DNA of 64,000 nt from Modestobacter roseus (GCF_007994135.1 NZ_VLKF01000001.1:1488001-1552000), one strand, 5' to 3'. Positions 35,908 to 44,692 are shown, counted from the first letter of the stretch. The notes: generated by a model not told the origin, from the letters alone. Translations and numbers: made by a program.

Positions 35908-37470
35908 TCACGCCGCCGACGCCCCGAGGTAGGCGCGGAGGACCTCCGGGTCGCGCTGGACCTGCGCCGGGGTGCCCTCGGCGATCTTCTTGCCGAAGTC
36001 CAGGACGGTGACCTGCTCGGCGAGCCCCATCACGAAGGGCATGTCGTGCTCGACGAGCAGGATCGACAGCCCGAGGTCCCGGCGGACCTGGCGGATCGTC
36101 TCGGCCATCTCCTGCGACTCGCCGTGCGTCATCCCGGCGACCGGCTCGTCCAGCAGCAGCAGCGAGGGGCGGGCGGCCAGCGCCCGGCCCATCTCCACCC
36201 GCTTGCGGTTGCCGTAGGACAGGCTGTGCACCGGGACGTCCAGCAGCGGGCCGAGCCCGAGCAGGTCGGCGATGTCGCGGACGGTCGCCCGGTGTGCGCG
36301 CTCCTCGCGGCGGGCGCCCGGCGTGCGCAGCGCGGTGGCGACCACCCCGGAGCGCATCAGCCGGTGCCGGCCGACCAGCAGGTTGTCCTCGACGGTGTCC
36401 TCGAGGGCCAGCGAGATGTTCTGGAAGGTGCGGGCCACCCCGAGCTCGGCGGTGCGGTGCGAGGGCAGGGCGGTCAGCTCCTCGTCCCCGTAGGTCACGC
36501 GGCCCTCGGTGGCCCGGTAGGCACCGCCGAGCACGTTGATGCAGGTGGACTTGCCCGCGCCGTTCGGCCCGATCAGCGCGTGCACGGTGCCCGGCTCGAC
36601 CGCGAAGGAGACCTCGGACAGCGCGGAGATCCCGCCGAAGCGCACCGTGAGGTCCTGGACGGAGAGCCGCCGGGGCGGGTCGGCGTGCGCGATGCCCGGC
36701 TCGGTGACGACCACGGGGGCCGGGCGCTCGGTCGCGGTGACGCCCAGGTAGCGCTCCCGGACGTCGTCGCTGGCCGCGAGCTCGTCGGCGCTGCCGGAGG
36801 CGGTGACGTGCCCGACCTCCAGCACGTGGGCCCGGTCGGCGACGCGCAGCCCCATCACCGCGTTCTGCTCGATCAGCAGCACGGCGGTGCCCTGGGCGTT
36901 GATCGTGGTGATGATCTCGCCGATCTGGTCGACCAGCAGCGGGGCCAGCCCCAGCGAGGGCTCGTCCAGCAGCAGCAGCCGGGGGGAGGTCATCAGCGCC
37001 CGGCCCATCGCCAGCATCTGCTGCTGACCACCGGACAGCAGCCCGCCGAGCTGGCCGCGGCGCTCGGCCAGCACCGGGAACAGGTCGAACACCCGGTCCC
37101 GGGCCTCGTCCCGGGCCGTGCCGTCGCGGACCGTGAAGCCACCGGCCCGCAGGTTCTCCTCGACGGTGAGGTCCCGGAACACCCGCCGCCCCTCGGGCAC
37201 CTGCACCAGACCCCGCCGCACGACGGCGGAGGTGTCCAGGCCGGCGAGGTCGACGCCGTCGAAGTGGATCGTCCCGCCGGTGACCGCGCCGCCGTAGGAG
37301 CCCAGCGCCCGGGAGACGGCGCGCAGCAGCGACGTCTTGCCGGCACCGTTGGAGCCGAGGACGGCGACGACCTCCCCCTCGGCCACCTCCAGCGAGACGT
37401 CGCGCAGCGCCTGGACGGCACCGTCGTAGGAGACGTCGAGGTGCTCGACGCGGAGCAGCGGTTCAGCCAT
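35908..37470 (-). CDS. Fused LivF-LivG ATPase of ABC importer
   Basis: 520 residues with two complete ABC domains in one chain. Residues 1-235 are LivF-like: Walker A GSNGAGKTS, signature LSGGQQQMLAMGRALM, Walker B LLLLDEPSLGLAP, EQNAVMGL. After a short linker, residues about 265-515 are LivG-like: Walker A GPNGAGKST, signature LSYGNRKRVEMGRALA (degenerate LSYG), Walker B LLLLDEPVAGMTHGE, VEHDMPFVM. Usually these are two proteins. The ATG at 37470 follows GGAAGGACGG. First gene of the minus-strand operon, with a clear promoter 82-110 nt upstream. Confidence 0.93.
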   Translation of the reverse strand: MAEPLLRVEHLDVSYDGAVQALRDVSLEVAEGEVVAVLGSNGAGKTSLLRAVSRALGSYGGAVTGGTIHFDGVDLAGLDTSAVVRRGLVQVPEGRRVFRDLTVEENLRAGGFTVRDGTARDEARDRVFDLFPVLAERRGQLGGLLSGGQQQMLAMGRALMTSPRLLLLDEPSLGLAPLLVDQIGEIITTINAQGTAVLLIEQNAVMGLRVADRAHVLEVGHVTASGSADELAASDDVRERYLGVTATERPAPVVVTEPGIAHADPPRRLSVQDLTVRFGGISALSEVSFAVEPGTVHALIGPNGAGKSTCINVLGGAYRATEGRVTYGDEELTALPSHRTAELGVARTFQNISLALEDTVEDNLLVGRHRLMRSGVVATALRTPGARREERAHRATVRDIADLLGLGPLLDVPVHSLSYGNRKRVEMGRALAARPSLLLLDEPVAGMTHGESQEMAETIRQVRRDLGLSILLVEHDMPFVMGLAEQVTVLDFGKKIAEGTPAQVQRDPEVLRAYLGASAA

Positions 37471-37551
37471 CGCCGTCCTTCCGTGGTGACCTCGGACCGT
37501 GCGGGAGCCGACCACACCGATCACCTGCACAGCGTGGTCGCGGTCACAGAA

Positions 37552-37580
37552 AAGCTAGAGACGCACTCGACGTCCGTCAA
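37552..37580 (-). promoter_or_regulatory. Promoter of the liv/CoA-ligase operon
   Basis: Read on the minus strand: -35 box TTGACG (37580-37575), 17-nt spacer, -10 box TAGCTT (37557-37552). It drives the fused ATPase gene with a leader of about 75 nt. Confidence 0.65.
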
Positions 37581-37582
37581 GG

Positions 37583-37594
37583 AGTTGTATAACT
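37583..37594. promoter_or_regulatory. AT-rich partial palindrome, candidate PaaX site
   Basis: AGTTGTATAACT (arms AGTT/AACT around GTAT) includes a TATAAC -10-like box for the PaaX-type gene and lies 3 nt upstream of the -35 box of the divergent liv operon, so one bound regulator could control both directions. Confidence 0.5.
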
Positions 37595-37639
37595 TCTCGG
37601 TCACAGCTCCGGCTCGGTGGCCGGGCCGGAGGAGGACAT

Positions 37640-38500
37640 GTGGACACGGCGGTCACCCCACCCGAGGCGCCCGGGACGACCGAGTCGGCGCCCGACCGGG
37701 CGCACCGGCCGCAGTCCCTGGTGCTGGGCTTCCTCGGCGGCTTCGTGCTGTCGAGCGACCTGCCCCCGCTGCCGTCGGCCGTGCTGCTGGACCTGCTGGG
37801 CGAGCTCGGGGTCACCGAGGCGGCCGCCCGGGCGACGCTGCAGCGCATGACCCACCGCGGCCTGCTGGTCCGCTCCCAGGTCGGGCGCACCGCCCGCTAC
37901 GAACTGACCGACCTGAGCCGGTCGGTGCTGAGCCGGGCGGGGGAACGGGTCGACTCCCCGACCCCCTTCGGCCATCCGGAGGGCAGCTGGACGCTGCTGA
38001 GCTACTCGATGCCGGAGAGCCGCCGCGACCTGCGGCACCGGATGCGCTCCCGGCTGGCGTGGGCGGGCTTCGGCGGGCTGCGCGACGGGTTGTGGATCGC
38101 TCCCGGCACCGTCGACGTCGCGGCGGTCTTCGCCGAGGCGGGGCTCGAGGACGCCGCCGAGCTGGCCGACTGGTTCGCCGCCCGGCCCATGCCCGGCACC
38201 GAGGTCGGCGCGATGGTGCGCCGGGCCTGGGACGTCCCGGCGGTGCTGGCCGCCCACCACGTCTTCCTCACCGCCTGGGCCACCCCTCCGGTGCACCTCA
38301 GCGAGCTGGGCCGCGCCACCCTGCTGATCGCCGACTGGCTGCGCCTCCTGCGCACCGACCCCGGGCTCCCCGCCGAGCACCTCGGTCCGGACTGGCCGGC
38401 CCAGCGGAGCGCGGAGTGCTACGGGCACACCTCCGCGGCCCTGCGCCCCGGCGCGGTGGCCGAGCTCACCCGGGCGCTGACCGCGGCCGGGGCCCCGTGA
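37640..38500 (+). CDS. PaaX-family transcriptional regulator
   Basis: 286 residues. N-terminal winged helix (PSAVLLDLLGELGVTEAAAR, then LQRMTHRGLLVRSQVGRTAR), a central PaaX domain with GSWTLLSYSMPESRRDLRHR and RSRLAWAGFGGLRDGLWIAPG, and a C-terminal domain with WRL-type helix LRTDPGLPAEHLGPDWPAQR. PaaX repressors respond to aryl-CoA thioesters. The GTG at 37640 follows GGAGGAGG. It is divergent from the liv/acyl-CoA-synthetase operon; the CoA thioester made by that ligase is the likely inducer. Confidence 0.88.
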   Translation: MDTAVTPPEAPGTTESAPDRAHRPQSLVLGFLGGFVLSSDLPPLPSAVLLDLLGELGVTEAAARATLQRMTHRGLLVRSQVGRTARYELTDLSRSVLSRAGERVDSPTPFGHPEGSWTLLSYSMPESRRDLRHRMRSRLAWAGFGGLRDGLWIAPGTVDVAAVFAEAGLEDAAELADWFAARPMPGTEVGAMVRRAWDVPAVLAAHHVFLTAWATPPVHLSELGRATLLIADWLRLLRTDPGLPAEHLGPDWPAQRSAECYGHTSAALRPGAVAELTRALTAAGAP

Positions 38501-38502
38501 AC

Positions 38503-38533
38503 GACCCGCGCGGCGCGTGCGCGCCCTCGGGTC
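38503..38533. terminator. Bidirectional terminator
   Basis: Outer arms GACCCG/CGGGTC (38503-38508, 38528-38533) and inner arms GGCGCG/CGCGCC (38512-38517, 38520-38525) between the convergent PaaX-type and DrrB-like genes. Confidence 0.55.
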
Positions 38534-39368
38534 AGCGGCTGCGGTAGAGCCTCGTGGTGACCGGGACGAACGCCGCGGCAAGCGCCACCGCCACCGCGAG
38601 GGAGACGCCGATCGCCACGCCGTCGGGCTCGCCGGCCATCAGCGACCGGGAGGCGGTGGCCAGCACCGAGATCGGGTTGACGCCGACGAACGCCTCGAGC
38701 GGGCCCGGCAGCGTCGCGGGGTCGACGAAGACGTTGGACAGGAAGGTCAGCGGGAAGATCGCCATGAAGCCCGCGTTCATCACCGCGTTCGGCGACCGCA
38801 GCAGCAGCCCGAGCACCGAGAACACCCACGACAGGCCGAAGGAGAAGACGACGACCAGCGCCAGCGCCGCCACGACGCCGCCGACGCCGCCGTCGGGCCG
38901 GAAGCCCAGCGCCACGCCGACCACGATGATCACGGTGCCGGCCACCAGGTAGCGGACGCTGTCCCCGAGCAGCGAGCCCACCAGCGGGGCCGGCCGCCAG
39001 ATGGGCAGCGAGCGGAACCGGTCGACGACCCCCTTGGTCAGGTCGGTGTTCAGCGCGACGCCGGAGTACACGGTGGTGAAGAGCACCGACATGACCAGCA
39101 GGCCGGGGAGCGTGTAGTCCAGGTAGGCGCTGGTGGAGCCGGCGATCGCGCCGCCGAACAGGTAGGTGAACATCAGCAGGAACATCACCGGGGTGACGGT
39201 GACGTCCAGCAGCTGCTCGGGCACGTGCTTGACCTTGAGCATCCCCCGCCAGCCGAACGTCACCGCGGTCGACAGCGGCCCGGGCCGGGGTGGCCGTGGG
39301 GTGGCGGAGATGGCCCGGCGGACCGCGGCGGTGTCCGCGACGCCGGACGTGCCGGTGGTGGTGGTCAT
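38532..39368 (-). CDS. DrrB-like ABC-2 exporter permease
   Basis: 278 residues with six membrane segments. Typical daunorubicin-exporter permease blocks: [60 protein letters not shown] (conserved F-R-S-L-P loop), and [16 protein letters not shown] with the NP motif in FVGVNPIS. The ATG overlaps the TGA of the partner ATPase gene (ATGA, 39365-39368). Works with the ATPase to export a hydrophobic compound; a MarR gene upstream probably senses it. Confidence 0.9.
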   Translation of the reverse strand: MTTTTGTSGVADTAAVRRAISATPRPPRPGPLSTAVTFGWRGMLKVKHVPEQLLDVTVTPVMFLLMFTYLFGGAIAGSTSAYLDYTLPGLLVMSVLFTTVYSGVALNTDLTKGVVDRFRSLPIWRPAPLVGSLLGDSVRYLVAGTVIIVVGVALGFRPDGGVGGVVAALALVVVFSFGLSWVFSVLGLLLRSPNAVMNAGFMAIFPLTFLSNVFVDPATLPGPLEAFVGVNPISVLATASRSLMAGEPDGVAIGVSLAVAVALAAAFVPVTTRLYRSR

Positions 39369-40366
39369 GACAGCTGCTCCTGCCGGACGTCGGAGGGGGT
39401 GGTGTCGGACGTCGCCTCCTCGGCGGCGTGGCCGGTGAGCGCCAGGAAGACCTCGTCGAGGGTCGGTTGCTGGAGGGCGAAGTGCGCCGGTGGGGTGCCC
39501 GCCCGGGCCAGCTCGGCGACGGCGAGCGCCGCGCGCTCGGGGTCGGCCCCGGTCGCCGACAGCGCCGTGGGGTCGCCCGCCAGCACCACCGGCCCGACCA
39601 CGCGGTCCAGGAGCTCCGCGGCGGCGGCCCGGTGCGCGGGGTCGGCGAGCCGGACGTGCAGCGACCCGGTGCCGACCGATGCCTTGAGGTCCGCGGGCGT
39701 GCCCTCGGCGATCACCCGGCCCCGGTCGATGACGGCGATCCCGTCGGCGAGCTGGTCGGCCTCCTCCAGGTACTGGGTGCAGAGCAGGATCGTCGTGCCC
39801 TCGGCGACCAGCGCCCGGGCGATCTCCCAGACCTGGTTGCGGGAGCGCGGGTCGAGCCCGGTGGTCGGCTCGTCGAGGAACACCAGCGGCGGCGTGACGA
39901 CGATGCTCGCCGCGATGTCCAAGCGGCGGCGCATGCCCCCGGAGTAGTGCTTGACCAGCCGGCCGGCGGCCTCGGCGACGTCGAAGGCATCGAGCAGCTC
40001 GTCCGCGCGGTCGCGGGCGGCGGCTCGGGAGTACCCGAGCAACCGGCCGAGCAGCACCAGGTTCTCCCGGCCGGTGAGCTCCTCGTCGACGGAGGCGAGC
40101 TGCCCGGTGAGGCTGACCAGCCCGCGCACCGTGTCCGCCTCGGCCACGATGTCGTGCCCGAGCACCTGGGCGCTCCCGGTGTCCGGCGGGATCAGCGTGG
40201 CCAGCATCCGGATGGTGGTGGTCTTCCCGGCGCCGTTGGGGCCCAGCACCCCGTAGACGGTGCCGGCGGGGACGGCCAGGTCGACCCCGGCGACCGCGCG
40301 GGTCCCGCCGAAGGACTTGCCGAGCCCGCTGGCGTCGATGGCGAGCGGGGGTCGGGTGGTGGTCAT
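39365..40366 (-). CDS. DrrA-like ABC exporter ATPase
   Basis: 333 residues. Walker [16 protein letters not shown]-loop [12 protein letters not shown], signature [15 protein letters not shown], Walker [18 protein letters not shown], and the DrrA-type C-terminal region ([16 protein letters not shown]) found in drug exporters. The ATG at 40366 has GAGGTGAGGAAG upstream. Paired with the DrrB-like permease. It starts 137 nt behind the predicted MarR stop; that gap shows no clear structure. Confidence 0.93.
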   Translation of the reverse strand: MTTTRPPLAIDASGLGKSFGGTRAVAGVDLAVPAGTVYGVLGPNGAGKTTTIRMLATLIPPDTGSAQVLGHDIVAEADTVRGLVSLTGQLASVDEELTGRENLVLLGRLLGYSRAAARDRADELLDAFDVAEAAGRLVKHYSGGMRRRLDIAASIVVTPPLVFLDEPTTGLDPRSRNQVWEIARALVAEGTTILLCTQYLEEADQLADGIAVIDRGRVIAEGTPADLKASVGTGSLHVRLADPAHRAAAAELLDRVVGPVVLAGDPTALSATGADPERAALAVAELARAGTPPAHFALQQPTLDEVFLALTGHAAEEATSDTTPSDVRQEQLS

Positions 40367-40503
40367 CGGCTTCCTCACCTCGGGTGACCGTGGGCATCTC
40401 GTCAGAGGTGGGACCGAGCGTGGACCCCGGACTCATCGCCGCGCGAGTGGTTTCCCGCCATCCCCGGTGACGCCACCCCCGCCGCCTCCGCGGATGCCGC
40501 CGG

Positions 40504-40910
40504 TCAGGACGCGCGGGGGCCCGCATCGTCGCCAGCAGCCCGGACAGCAGCTGCCGTTCGGCCGCGGTGAGCCGGCCCACGCTGTCGGCCGGGAAGGTGA
40601 AGGCCCGCCGGACGGCGCGGTGCTCGCGGCGGCCCGCCGGGGTGATCGACACCCGCTTGACCCGCCGGTCGGCCGGGTCGGGCTCGCGGGTCACCAGCCC
40701 GCGGGCCTGCAGCCGGGTGACCAGCTGGGTGACGTTGGAGGCGTCGCACAGCAGCACGGTCGCGAGCTCCCCCATCGTGCTGCTGCCCCCGGTCAGCTGG
40801 TCGAGCAGGCAGGCCTGGGCCGCGCTGAGCCCGGCCTGCTGCGCCGCCCGGTCGTAGGCCGCGTCGTAGCCGTAGACGAAGTCCCACAGCTGCTGGTCGA
40901 GGTCGGTCAC
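40504..40910 (-). CDS. MarR-family regulator, apparent 3' frameshift
   Basis: About 135 residues. Helices and winged helix are clear: QQAGLSAAQACLLDQLTGG, TMGELATVLLCDASNVTQLV, wing TREPDPADRRVKRVSITPAG, then LLSGLLATMRAP. In the frame as given no stop follows until 38532 (inside DrrB). A neighbouring frame provides PRAS and TGA at 40504-40506 if one base is added to the five-G run at 40514-40518. The GTG at 40910 suits a leaderless start behind TAATCT (40923-40918); an ATG at 40937 is the alternative. Likely repressor of the exporter and of the divergent reductase. Confidence 0.75.
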
Positions 40911-40919
40911 GGTCCCGAG

Positions 40920-40977
40920 ATTACTTGAGTGACTCATGTGTTTGTGCTTGCATGAGCCGAATTACTTCAGTGGCTCA
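40920..40977. promoter_or_regulatory. Direct-repeat operator in the MarR divergent promoter
   Basis: ATTACTTGAGTGACTCA (40920-40936) and ATTACTTCAGTGGCTCA (40961-40977) match at 15 of 17 positions and are 41 bp apart, about four helical turns. The first contains the palindrome TGAGTGACTCA. They lie between the MarR gene and the divergent NAD(P)-binding gene. Confidence 0.7.
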
Positions 40978-40997
40978 ACCAATCGGAGGAGAACACC

Positions 40998-41903
40998 GTG
41001 CCGGCTCCCAGCGCAGCAACCCACCCGACCCGCGTCCTGGTCACCGGCGTCCGTGGCAAGACCGGGAGCCCGCTGGCGGAGCTGCTCGCCGCCCGGGCGG
41101 GCGTGGAGGTGCTCGGCGGCAGCGGCGACCCGGCCACGGTCACCGCCGCGGGCGTCCGGCCGACCGCCTTCTCCTGGGACGACCCGGCCGGGTGGCGCGG
41201 TGCGGTCCAGGGCGTCGACGCCGTCTACCTCGTCCGGCCCGACCGCCCGGACACCCCGGAGCTGGTCGGTGCCCTGCTCGACCAGGTCCCACCCCGGGCG
41301 CACGTCGTCCTGCTGTCCGAGCAGGCCGCGGACGACCCCGACCCGGACGGCTGGGCGGTCCGGGTCGAGCGCGCGGTGGAGGTCAGCGGCCACAGCTGGA
41401 CCGTGCTGCGGCCGAGCTGGTTCATGCAGGTCTTCACCGACCCACGGTTCTACCGGGACCTGCTCGCCGGTGGCGGGGAGCTGCCGTTCCCCGACGGGGG
41501 CGCGGCCATCGCATGGATCGACGCCCGGGACATCGCGGCGGTGGCCGAGCGCGCCCTGCTCGAGCCGGGGCACAGCGGACGGGTCCACGAGCTCACCGGC
41601 CCCGAGGCGCTCACCCTGCCGCGCACCGCCGAGTTGCTCTCCGGCGTCGCCGGCGGTCCGGTGGTGCACCGCGAGGTGACCGTCGAGGAGGCCCTCACCG
41701 GCACCGAGGGCTTCGACCGAGACCTCCTCGCCCTGACCTACGACCGGGTGCGCCGCGGCAGCTTCACCCCCGTCGCCGGCACCGTCGAGCAGGTGACCGG
41801 GCGGCCGGCCCGCACGCTGGCGGCCTTCCTCGCCGAGGTCGGGTCGACCGAGCGGCCCGCAGCCGTCCCGATCCGGAACACCGCCGAAACACCGGTCACC
41901 TAG
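40998..41903 (+). CDS. NAD(P)-binding NmrA/QOR2-like protein
   Basis: 301 residues, extended-SDR/NmrA type. The nucleotide motif is VLVTGVRGKTGSPLAELLAA (TGxxGxxG-like), followed by DAVYLVRPDRPDTPELV, VVLLSEQAADDPDPDGWAVR, and LRPSWFMQVF in the centre. No Tyr-x3-Lys catalytic pair is visible, consistent with NmrA-like redox sensors or quinone oxidoreductase 2. GTG at 40998 has GGAGGAG upstream. It is expressed divergently from MarR through the paired operator, a common arrangement for an electrophile-responsive reductase. Confidence 0.82.
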   Translation: MPAPSAATHPTRVLVTGVRGKTGSPLAELLAARAGVEVLGGSGDPATVTAAGVRPTAFSWDDPAGWRGAVQGVDAVYLVRPDRPDTPELVGALLDQVPPRAHVVLLSEQAADDPDPDGWAVRVERAVEVSGHSWTVLRPSWFMQVFTDPRFYRDLLAGGGELPFPDGGAAIAWIDARDIAAVAERALLEPGHSGRVHELTGPEALTLPRTAELLSGVAGGPVVHREVTVEEALTGTEGFDRDLLALTYDRVRRGSFTPVAGTVEQVTGRPARTLAAFLAEVGSTERPAAVPIRNTAETPVT

Positions 41904-41906
41904 CGT
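41875..41906 (+). promoter_or_regulatory. Purine-island promoter P1
   Basis: GGAAC (41875-41879), 6 nt, GAAAC (41886-41890), 10 nt, -10 TAGCGT (41901-41906), then 7 nt to the ATG at 41914. It lies over the end of the preceding gene. Same layout as P2-P5. Confidence 0.7.
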
Positions 41907-41913
41907 CCGGCCG

Positions 41914-43002
41914 ATGACCGACCCCGTCCTGCAGCCCGGGCCCGTCCTCCAGCCCGGTCACGGCCCGATCCCGGCGGCCACCTACCTGCCCTCGACGCCG
42001 GAGCACGTGCTGTGGGGCCGGCTGCCCTGCGCGGCGGACGCCCCGGTGCTCACCGTCGCCCCCGGGACCGACGTCACCGTGGACACGGTGAGCCACGAGG
42101 GGATCCTGGAGGACCAGGGGCGCGACCCGGCCCGGTACTTCGCCCGGCACGGCGCGACCGAGGTGCTCGAGGACGCGGTCGCGCTGGCGGCCAGCGAGGC
42201 ACCGCACCGCTTCGGGGTCGACGGGCCGCACGTGGTGAGCCGGCCGATCGCCGTCGACGGTGCCCGGGTGGGCGACCTGCTGGCGGTGACCGTCCTGGAC
42301 GCCACCCCGCGGGTGCCCTACGGCGTCATCTCCAACCGGCACGGCCGGGGTGCCCTGGCCGGGGAGTACCCCCGGGACGCCGAGGCCCTGTACAGCGCCT
42401 TCGCGACCGTCAGCGCGGACGGCGCGTCGGGCCTGCTGCCACTGACCGAGGGGGGCGAGCGCTCGGTGCGGTTCCCGCTGCGCCCGTTCCTGGGGGTCAT
42501 GGGCATCGCCGTGCCGGGCCGCGAGCGGCCGCACTCGGTGCCGCCCGGCCCGCACGGCGGCAACATCGACATCGCCCTGCTGACCGCCGGCAGCACCCTC
42601 TACCTGCCGGTGCAGGTCGACGGCGCGCTCGCCTACGTCGGCGACCCGCACTTCGCCCAGGGCGACGGCGAGGTCAGCCTGACCGCACTGGAGGGCAGCC
42701 TGCGCGCCACGCTGCGCTTCGACGTCGTCGCCCGGGAGGACGCCCTGCGGCAGTTCGGCGAACTGGCCGGTCCGCTGGCCGAGACGGCGGAGTTCCTGGT
42801 GCCGACGGGCCTCGACGAGGACCTCGATGCCGCGGTGCAGCACTGCGTGCGCGCGGCGATCGCCCTGCTGCAGGCCCGGTTCGGGATGGACCCGCGGCTG
42901 GCCTACGCCTACCTCTCCGCCGCCACCGACTTCCGGATCAGCCAGGTGGTCGACGTCGTCAAGGGCGTGCACGCCACCATCCGCAAGGCCGACTTCGGGT
43001 GA
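41914..43002 (+). CDS. Acetamidase/formamidase-family hydrolase
   Basis: 362 residues of the FmdA_AmdA family: VTVDTVSHEGILEDQGRDPA near 55, PYGVISNRHGRGALAGEYP, MGIAVPGRERPHSVPPGPHG and GGNIDIALLTAGSTLYLPVQ, followed by GALAYVGDPHFAQGDGEV with the expected metal-site residues. Such enzymes split formamide, acetamide or related small amides to ammonia and acid. The ATG at 41914 has no Shine-Dalgarno and is probably leaderless from P1. It is translationally coupled to the following amidase (GTGA), suggesting that both work on small nitrogen compounds from ureide breakdown. Confidence 0.88.
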   Translation: MTDPVLQPGPVLQPGHGPIPAATYLPSTPEHVLWGRLPCAADAPVLTVAPGTDVTVDTVSHEGILEDQGRDPARYFARHGATEVLEDAVALAASEAPHRFGVDGPHVVSRPIAVDGARVGDLLAVTVLDATPRVPYGVISNRHGRGALAGEYPRDAEALYSAFATVSADGASGLLPLTEGGERSVRFPLRPFLGVMGIAVPGRERPHSVPPGPHGGNIDIALLTAGSTLYLPVQVDGALAYVGDPHFAQGDGEVSLTALEGSLRATLRFDVVAREDALRQFGELAGPLAETAEFLVPTGLDEDLDAAVQHCVRAAIALLQARFGMDPRLAYAYLSAATDFRISQVVDVVKGVHATIRKADFG

Positions 43003-44537
43003 CCGCCGCTCCCCCGCCCGCCGGTCTGCTCGACGCGGTCGCCGCCTACGAGGCCGCGCTGATGGCCGACGACGTCGCCACCCTCGACCGGCTCTTCGCC
43101 CCGGGGCCCGCGACCCTGCGCGCCGACGCCGAGGGCGTCCTGGTCGGGCACGAGGCGATCGCCGCGTTCCGCACCGCCCGCGGCGGCGCCCCGCGGCGCA
43201 CCGTGGTGCAGACCCACGTCCAGGTCGTCGACGCCGACCACGCCCTCGTCGTGGTGGTCACCGAGCTGGCCCGGGGCGGCCGGGGGCTGATGACCCAGCT
43301 CTGGGCCCGCGCCGCCGGGGTGCTCGAGCACGGCGGCTGGCAGGTCACGGCCGCGCACGTCTCCGTGCCGGCCCCGGCGCTGGACAGCCGCGTCTGGCGG
43401 GTGGTCGGCGACCCGCTGGTGCCGCCGCCGGGCGTGCACCCCCGCGACGAGGGCCCGCTGGCCGGCCAGACCGTGGCGGTCAAGGACCTGTACGCGGTGG
43501 CCGGGCACGCCGTCGGGGCCGGTAACCCGGCCTGGCTGGCCCAGGCGCCGGTCGAGTCCGCGCACGCCGGCGCCGTGGCCCGGCTGCTCGACGCCGGCGC
43601 CGCCGTCCGGGGCATCGCGCGCACCGACGAGTTCGCCTACTCGCTGGCCGGCGCGAACGCCCACTCCGGCACCCCGCCGAACGCGGCCGCGCCGTACCGG
43701 CTGCCGGGCGGCTCCTCCAGCGGCAGCGCCACCGCCGTCGGCCTGGGGCACGCCACGATCGGCCTGGGCACCGACACCGGCGGGTCGATCCGCGTACCGG
43801 CGGCCTACCAGGGGCTGCACGGCATCCGCACCACGCACGGCGCCGTCGACCGCACCGGGCTGCTGCCGCTCGCCCCGGACTTCGACACGGTGGGCTGGCT
43901 GACCCGGTCGGCCGACCTGCTGCAGGCGGTGGGCGACGTCCTGCTGCCCCCCGGGTCCCCCGGCGGCGCCGACGACCTGGTGGTCGCCTCCGGCCTGCTC
44001 GACCTGGCCGAGCCCGACGTCGCCGCGGCGGTGCGCGCCTGGGCCACGGCCGCCGGCGCCGCCGAGGTGCAGCTCCCGCTGGACCGGCTCGACGACTGGC
44101 GCACCGCCTTCCAGACCTGGCAGGCCGCCCAGGCCTGGACGGCCCACGGCCCCTGGCTGGACGGCCGGCTGGACGTGCTCGGCGCCGACGTGCGGTCCCG
44201 GTTCGCGCACGCCGCCACCGTCGACGCCGGTACCGCCACCGGCGCTCGCGCGGTGCTGGACGACGCCCGGCTGCGGCTGCGCGAGCTGGTCGGTGACCGG
44301 GTGCTGGTGCTGCCCAGCGCGCCCTCGGTGGCACCGCCGGCCGCGACCGGCGCCACCCCGGAGAACCGGACCGCGACGATGCGGCTGACCTGCCTGGCCG
44401 GGATCGCCGGGCTGCCCGCGGTGAGCCTGCCGGTCCGCACCGCCGACGGCCTCCCCGCCGGCGTCTGCCTGGTGGCCGCGGCGGGGCGGGACCGCGACCT
44501 GCTCGCCCTCGCCGCGGGGCGTCCCGGCCCGGGTTGA
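42999..44537 (+). CDS. AtzH-like domain fused to amidase
   Basis: 512 residues, two domains. Residues 1-125 are an AtzH-like (DUF3225, NTF2-fold) domain: LLDAVAAYEAALMADDVATL, then VQVVDADHALVVVVTELARG. Residues 140-510 are an amidase-signature enzyme with Lys162 (TVAVKDLYAV), cis-Ser near 239 (LPGGSSSGSATAVG) and nucleophile Ser263 (GTDTGGSIRVP). In the cyanuric-acid pathway AtzE (1-carboxybiuret hydrolase) is a separate amidase helped by AtzG and AtzH. Here AtzH-like and AtzE-like parts are one chain, in a urate pathway. Oxalurate, chemically close to 1-carboxybiuret, is a plausible substrate (inference). Confidence 0.88.
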   Translation: MTAAPPPAGLLDAVAAYEAALMADDVATLDRLFAPGPATLRADAEGVLVGHEAIAAFRTARGGAPRRTVVQTHVQVVDADHALVVVVTELARGGRGLMTQLWARAAGVLEHGGWQVTAAHVSVPAPALDSRVWRVVGDPLVPPPGVHPRDEGPLAGQTVAVKDLYAVAGHAVGAGNPAWLAQAPVESAHAGAVARLLDAGAAVRGIARTDEFAYSLAGANAHSGTPPNAAAPYRLPGGSSSGSATAVGLGHATIGLGTDTGGSIRVPAAYQGLHGIRTTHGAVDRTGLLPLAPDFDTVGWLTRSADLLQAVGDVLLPPGSPGGADDLVVASGLLDLAEPDVAAAVRAWATAAGAAEVQLPLDRLDDWRTAFQTWQAAQAWTAHGPWLDGRLDVLGADVRSRFAHAATVDAGTATGARAVLDDARLRLRELVGDRVLVLPSAPSVAPPAATGATPENRTATMRLTCLAGIAGLPAVSLPVRTADGLPAGVCLVAAAGRDRDLLALAAGRPGPG

Positions 44538-44538
44538 G

Positions 44539-44594
44539 CCGCGCCGGGCAGGGTGGAGCCGCGGGCGCACGCGGCTCCACCCTGCCCGGCGCGG
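44539..44594. terminator. Perfect 25-bp hairpin
   Basis: Arms 44539-44563 and 44570-44594 are exact complements with a 6-nt loop, starting 1 nt behind the amidase stop. Inner core GAGCCGCG...CGCGGCTC recurs in the hairpin at 57093-57132. Confidence 0.85.
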
Positions 44595-44654
44595 GTCGAG
44601 CCGGACGAGGATGCAGGACAACGGGGCACCAGGACACACGACGCTGAAACGAAC

Positions 44655-44686
44655 GCAACGCGGCTGAAACGCCGGTTTCCTACGGT
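44655..44686 (+). promoter_or_regulatory. Purine-island promoter P2
   Basis: GCAAC (44655-44659), 6 nt, GAAAC (44666-44670), 10 nt, -10 TACGGT (44681-44686), 6 nt, GTG of uraD at 44693. A further GAAAC lies at 44646-44650, and GAAAC-GCCG-GTTTC (44666-44679) is palindromic. Drives the ten-gene urate operon. Confidence 0.75.
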
Positions 44687-44692
44687 CGTCCG

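Noticed and set aside
38532-40937. A continuous 801-codon MarR-DrrB fusion protein
   Set aside because: The middle part is out of frame with the clear DrrA ATPase on the same strand; a one-base frameshift at the MarR end explains it better.
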